Source of the DNA: Larix sibirica
Lineage: Eukaryota; Streptophyta; Pinopsida; Pinales; Pinaceae
NCBI GenBank assembly: GCA_004151065.3
Contig: NWUY0300009420.1
Location: 112,462 to 122,574 of the forward strand
Direction: 5' to 3'
DNA length: 10,113 bases
Shown here: piece after piece, positions 7,563-10,113 of the stretch
How positions within the stretch are numbered: the stretch's first letter is position 1
Layout of the letters: the number at the start of each line of letters is the position of its first letter
Position numbers and translations under genes: made by a program
Notes under the pieces: generated by a model
What the model was told of the DNA's origin: nothing
Databases searched by the model: none
The model's input: the letters and a program-made list of their open reading frames with translations, nothing else

Positions 7563-8480
7563 AAATTTGCTTGCGAGTTGATGGATGGTCACATATAAGA
7601 TGACAGGTACAGAGTGGTGGACGACATTATCTTCTACAAAGACAGGATTTACTTAGTACCGTAGTCCAAGCTGAAAGAGAAGATCGTGAGGGCCACGCAT
7701 GATACACCATTGGCAAGGCATCCTAGATATTTCAAAACTTACAGGCAGATTGAAGAGAGGTTCTCATGGAAGGGCCTCAAAGATGATGTGTTGCAGCATG
7801 TGCTAGAGTGTATGACTTGTTAGTAGAACAAGTCAGAGCATACTCACCTAGCAAGGTTACTACATCCATTACCCATTCCATATAAGAAGTGGTAAAGTGT
7901 GTCGATGGAATTCATCATGGTTCTACCGAAGGTGCAGGGTAGATATTTCATATATGTGGTGGTTGATCATTTGACCAAATTTTTTCACTTCTTCGCCATT
8001 TCATCAAAGTATATGGCATCACAGGTTGTAGAGTTGTTTTTCAGGGAAGTGTTCAGACTCCATGGGTTGCTAAAGTTGATTGTTAGTGACAGGGACAATA
8101 GGTTTCTCAGTGCATTTTGGAAGGATTTGTTTAGATTGGAAGGCACAAAGTTGACACCCAGTGCAAGTTATCACCCCCAGACAGATGTCCAGATAGATAT
8201 TGTGAAAAAATGGGTTGAGATATATATGCGTAACTATGTTATAGAGCAACAAAGAGCATGGGTTAAATGGTCAAACTTGGGATAACATTGCTACAACACC
8301 ACTTACCATATGTCCATTGGTATGACTCCATTCCTAGAATTGTATGGATATGGTGCTCCTTCATTTTTGGACATGGTGTTGGGGGATAGTAGGGCTCCGA
8401 AAGCCAAAGAATGGATACATGAAAGCCAAGATATCCTAATTTTCTTTAAGTATAATATGTAGGAGGCCCAAAACCAGTAT
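7563..8480 (+). pseudogene. Ty3/gypsy integrase (HHCC and DDE core), broken
   Basis: Integrase would insert cDNA into the genome. The zinc-binding motif is complete: His 7698, His 7719, Cys 7809 and Cys 7818 (codon starts), a pattern of H-x6-H-x29-C-x2-C. Two stops follow immediately (7821-7826). The catalytic core starts at SMEF: the usual first Asp is Glu (7908-7910). The middle Asp is intact in VSDRDNRF (8088-8090). The last residue, normally Glu in QTE, is Asp in QID (8196-8198), exactly 35 residues after the middle Asp, confirming the alignment. Other landmarks are YVVVDHLTK, FFREVFRLHG and SYHPQTD. Stops also lie at 7596, 7662, 7893, 8283 and 8460. All in one frame. Confidence 0.9.
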
Positions 8481-8483
8481 AAT

Positions 8484-8744
8484 ATGCATGTATATAGGAA
8501 CAGGGTTGAGTACAGTTTCAAGGTAGGAGACTTGGTTTTTTTAAGATTGCATCCATATAGACAATCTTCATTAAAGAAAAGTGGTGCGAAGAAGTTGAAG
8601 CCACAGTTTTATGGTCTCTACCGGGTGATTCAAAGAGTTGGGGAAGTAGCTTATGATCTTGATTTTCTAGAGGAGAGAAATATTCATAATGTTTTTCATG
8701 TGTCGTGCCTCAAGAAGACAGTTAGAGAGAAGGTCATTATTTAA
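8484..8744 (+). pseudogene. integrase C-terminal GPY/F-type module
   Basis: This stretch continues integrase's frame after the stop at 8460-8462. It carries FKVGDLVFLRLHPYRQSSLK and FYGLYRVIQRVGEVAYDLD, the nucleic-acid-binding C-terminal module seen in chromovirus integrases; the usual GPY/F reads GLY here. NVFHVSCLKK closes the module. A TAA stop (8742-8744) separates it from the chromodomain-like tail, although the frame continues. Confidence 0.8.
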
Positions 8745-8954
8745 GCAGAGTTACCCCCACTAGATGAGGAGGGTTAGTTGGAACTGAACCAAAAATATAT
8801 TTTGGATGTAAGGGAGAGAATTTTTAGGAGCAGAGTGATCAGACAGTATCTTACCAGCTGGAGAGACTTTCCCTTGGAAGATGCTACTGGAGAGGGAGAG
8901 CATATTTTGCAGCATCTTGGTTTCTAGTTGCTTGAGGACAAGAAATATCAATAA
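8745..8954 (+). pseudogene. chromodomain-like C-terminal tail
   Basis: Chromodomains at the integrase end target chromovirus insertion to chromatin. The same frame as integrase reads ELPPLDEEG, a stop (8775-8777), then QKYILDVRERIFRSRVIRQY and LTSWRDFPLEDATGEGE. The Trp in SWRD matches the conserved core Trp, but the family's TWE motif reads TGE, so the second Trp is lost. A further stop lies at 8925-8927 and the frame ends with TAA at 8952-8954, directly against the polypurine tract. The assignment rests on position and pattern; no profile search was possible. Confidence 0.65.
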
Positions 8955-8961
8955 GGGAAGA
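8953..8961 (+). other. polypurine tract for plus-strand priming
   Basis: AAGGGAAGA lies immediately before the 3' LTR start (8963), where retroelements keep the purine run that resists RNase H and primes plus-strand DNA. It overlaps the last codon of the polyprotein, so there is no 3' untranslated space. Confidence 0.7.
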
Positions 8962-8962
8962 C

Positions 8963-9535
8963 TATAATGTCCCCTTCCAAATGATCTCTCTAGGTGGATG
9001 AATTATTGATATATTTAATTCTTGTAGGCTATAGTTGGCGAAAAAGGGGATTAAATGATGATTTAAGGTCATACAGGTGGAAAAGCAACACTAAAAGGTG
9101 ACATTAAGTAATTAAATAAAAAGGGTCGTTATAAAGTGACATTAACTTTATAAAGGCAATTTAATTAAATATTTGAGCAAGAAAATGTAAAAAGGTCGAA
9201 AAAGGGGGAAAGGTGGGATAAAATTCCAAATTGACCTATTCTCTCATTCATTCATGACTTATTTTTTGAAAAAAAGAATTGTAAAGATTTTGTGGATTTT
9301 GGCTCTTGGGATGGAAACCCTAAGATAAAAAACAAATGGTGGAAAAATTGTCCACCTTGGCTAATTATGAGAGGAAATATCACTTGGATCTTTTCATTAT
9401 GCTTCATTGTCAAAGAAGAAATTAGGACATACTTGCAAAATTGTGGAGATTTTCTGAGCTATTTTCTGGGGTCTTGGAAGGGTGCTAAATATATTCCATT
9501 CTTCATATTGGTAACTACAATGGTTCTATTAGAAT
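8963..9535 (+). repeat. truncated 3' LTR
   Basis: The sequence from TATAATGTCCCC parallels the 5' LTR from 2880, with collinear blocks to about CTTCATT (9402-9408, matching CTTCAATG near 3300). Similarity weakens after GCAAAATTG (near 9437) and is lost near 9465. The expected remaining 750 or so bases of LTR are missing and no CA terminus is found. The starting TG has become TA. The right limit given is the furthest point before other DNA takes over. Confidence 0.7.
9130..9136 (+). promoter_or_regulatory. TATA-like motif conserved in the 3' LTR
   Basis: TATAAAG aligns with TATAAAA at 3047-3053 of the 5' LTR. It is likely a remnant of the U3 promoter. A second TTTATAAAG lies slightly downstream (about 9147-9155), whose 5' LTR counterpart lacks the TATA form. 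Confidence 0.35.
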
Positions 9536-9539
9536 ATTG

Positions 9540-9735
9540 AGAATATGAGAAAATCATACAACAATACATAACATGCATAGCATGAGCTATTCTATCCTTC
9601 TATCTAATCAAGTAACAAATAACATGAACAAAAATGGAGATAAGAGAATAGAAAATAGAACACCAGATAGATGTGGTAAAACCCCAAACATAGAAACATC
9701 CATGGGAAGGGAAAAATCTTCTTATTCCTCAAAAT
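9540..9735 (-). repeat. possible Ty1/copia-type LTR fragment on the minus strand
   Basis: Read on the minus strand, the segment has GGGGTTTTACCACATCTATC, then GGTGTTCTATTTTC, followed by T-rich DNA and TTGTTACTTGATTAGATAG. This resembles the R/U5 pattern I associate with plant copia LTRs (a GGGTTTTTCCACGTAAATC-like motif followed by GGTGTT and T-rich sequence). No copia coding domain or LTR partner is in the window, so the assignment rests on one motif and could be wrong. Confidence 0.3.
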
Positions 9736-9736
9736 N
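9736..9736. other. ambiguous base N
   Basis: A single N sits at the left edge of the trinucleotide tract. It marks unresolved sequence or a join made during assembly, which lowers trust in the continuity of the flanking DNA. Confidence 0.95.
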
Positions 9737-9836
9737 ATGATGATGAGGATGAGGAAGAGGGTGATGATGACGACGACGATGATGATGATGATGACGATGA
9801 AGACGACGACGATGATGATGATGAAGATGTTGATGT

Positions 9837-9875
<39 letters not shown>

Positions 9876-9927
9876 GGACGACGATGACGACGATGATGAT
9901 GATGATGATAATGATGTTGATGATGAC
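9737..9927 (+). repeat. imperfect (GAT/GAC/GAA/GAG)n microsatellite
   Basis: About 190 bases of trinucleotide repeat, including 12 uninterrupted GAT units at 9838-9873. Read from 9739, nearly all of its 63 codons are GAT, GAC, GAA or GAG, so the tract could encode an almost pure Asp/Glu run; the exceptions are one GGT, three GTT and one AAT. Variation is mainly at the third base. The other frames give poly-Met and poly-Ser or poly-Ile strings, which explains long spurious open frames on both strands. The tract is flanked by unrelated DNA and ends abruptly at the retroelement fragment. Confidence 0.9.
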
Positions 9928-10113
9928 GCTTTGGAAAAATTCAGATAGTATTTGGTAGGTGGCAGATTTGTGGTTGGGATGGACCACAACAGTTTGCGGT
10001 ATTTCTTGGAGCAAAAGGACCTGAATGAGAGACAACAGAAATGGGTAAGAAATATAAAAGCTTATGATTTTTACATTGAGTATGTGAAGGGAAAGAAAAA
10101 CGTTGTTGTTGAT
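9928..10113 (+). pseudogene. second RNase H fragment of a sister retroelement, cut by the window edge
   Basis: From GCTTTGG this segment matches the Ty3 element's own RNase H region from 7290, with roughly 25 differences in about 185 bases by hand comparison. It encodes LEKFR, a stop (9946-9948), YLVGGRFVVGMDHNSLRYF, LEQKDLNERQQKW and IEYVKGKKNVVVD, then runs off the window. Its Lys-Lys-Asn-Val run is intact where the main copy has a 1-base loss. It is therefore a separate family member, not a recent duplicate of the main copy. Its 5' part is missing and replaced by the GAT tract. Confidence 0.88.

Larger units (their letters stand above)
2880..9535 (+). mobile_element. degenerate Ty3/gypsy LTR retrotransposon, probable chromovirus
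   Basis: The order LTR, primer-binding site, Gag, protease, RT, RNase H, integrase, chromodomain-like tail, polypurine tract, LTR identifies a Ty3/gypsy element; in Ty1/copia elements integrase precedes RT. The diverged LTR copies start at 2880 and 8963, so LTR start to LTR start is about 6.1 kb. Gag and Pol lie essentially in one continuous frame, as in many plant chromoviruses. About twenty internal stops, at least five frame changes and several lost catalytic residues show the copy is dead. LTR divergence suggests an old insertion. The right boundary is uncertain: LTR similarity fades near 9465 and the remainder is replaced by other sequence. Confidence 0.9.

Noticed and set aside
9737-9958. 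+ strand Met-rich open frame
   Set aside because: It is the ATG register of the GAT repeat, not a gene.
9604-10035. Long minus-strand open frames of poly-Ile or poly-Ser over the GAT tract
   Set aside because: They are produced by the trinucleotide repeat being read in other frames and run antisense through the RNase H fragment. There is no start context or domain.
1-10113. CRISPR arrays, bacterial operons, phage modules, tRNA or rRNA genes
   Set aside because: I saw no regularly spaced repeats with unique spacers, no ribosome-binding-site-led gene strings and no cloverleaf or rRNA-like sequence. The content is plant retroelement and intergenic DNA.

Overview
This window looks like intergenic, repeat-derived nuclear DNA from a land plant with a large genome. 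A gymnosperm is plausible, but that is inference. I see no intact host gene, no RNA gene, no CRISPR array and no bacterial-type operon. The one well-supported object is a long, heavily decayed Ty3/gypsy (Metaviridae-type) LTR retrotransposon on the + strand. Its gag-pol domains follow the Ty3 order and end in a chromodomain-like tail, so it is probably a chromovirus.

Layout. Bases 1-2879 are AT-rich, gene-poor DNA with a perfect hairpin (250-270), two adjacent tandem repeats that share a 31-bp period (601-719), an 11-bp triplet repeat (1986-2018), a possible minus-strand coding scrap (1041-1217) and some weak retroelement hints. The Ty3 element runs from 2880 to about 9465, possibly 9535. It has a 5' LTR (2880 to about 4225), a decayed initiator-Met-tRNA primer-binding site (4227-4238), a leader, then Gag (from 4395), protease (about 5651-6049), reverse transcriptase (about 6266-7140), RNase H (about 7141-7480), integrase (about 7563-8480), a GPY/F-type region and a chromodomain-like tail (to 8954). 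A polypurine tract (8953-8961) and a truncated 3' LTR (from 8963) follow.

The polyprotein can be followed almost continuously. Reading frame is lost at a few places: near 4830, 6443-6468, near 7284, and three times between 7460 and 7565. About twenty in-frame stops interrupt it, many at positions where the family usually has Gln or Arg. That pattern suggests C-to-T decay of methylated DNA. The element cannot be autonomous. Its zinc knuckle lacks one Cys and the His, RT has lost the block after its KKKDG motif, and two of the three integrase catalytic acids are swapped (D to E and E to D).

The right end is a patchwork. The 3' LTR loses its match to the 5' LTR near 9465. A segment resembling a minus-strand Ty1/copia LTR then runs to about 9735. 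An ambiguous base (N, 9736) sits at the edge of a 190-bp GAT/GAC/GAA tract. At 9928 the tract joins directly, in frame, to a second RNase H fragment from a sister copy of the same retroelement family. This join is either a real rearrangement or an assembly artefact, and it is the most checkable oddity here. I found no convincing evidence of a new biological system.
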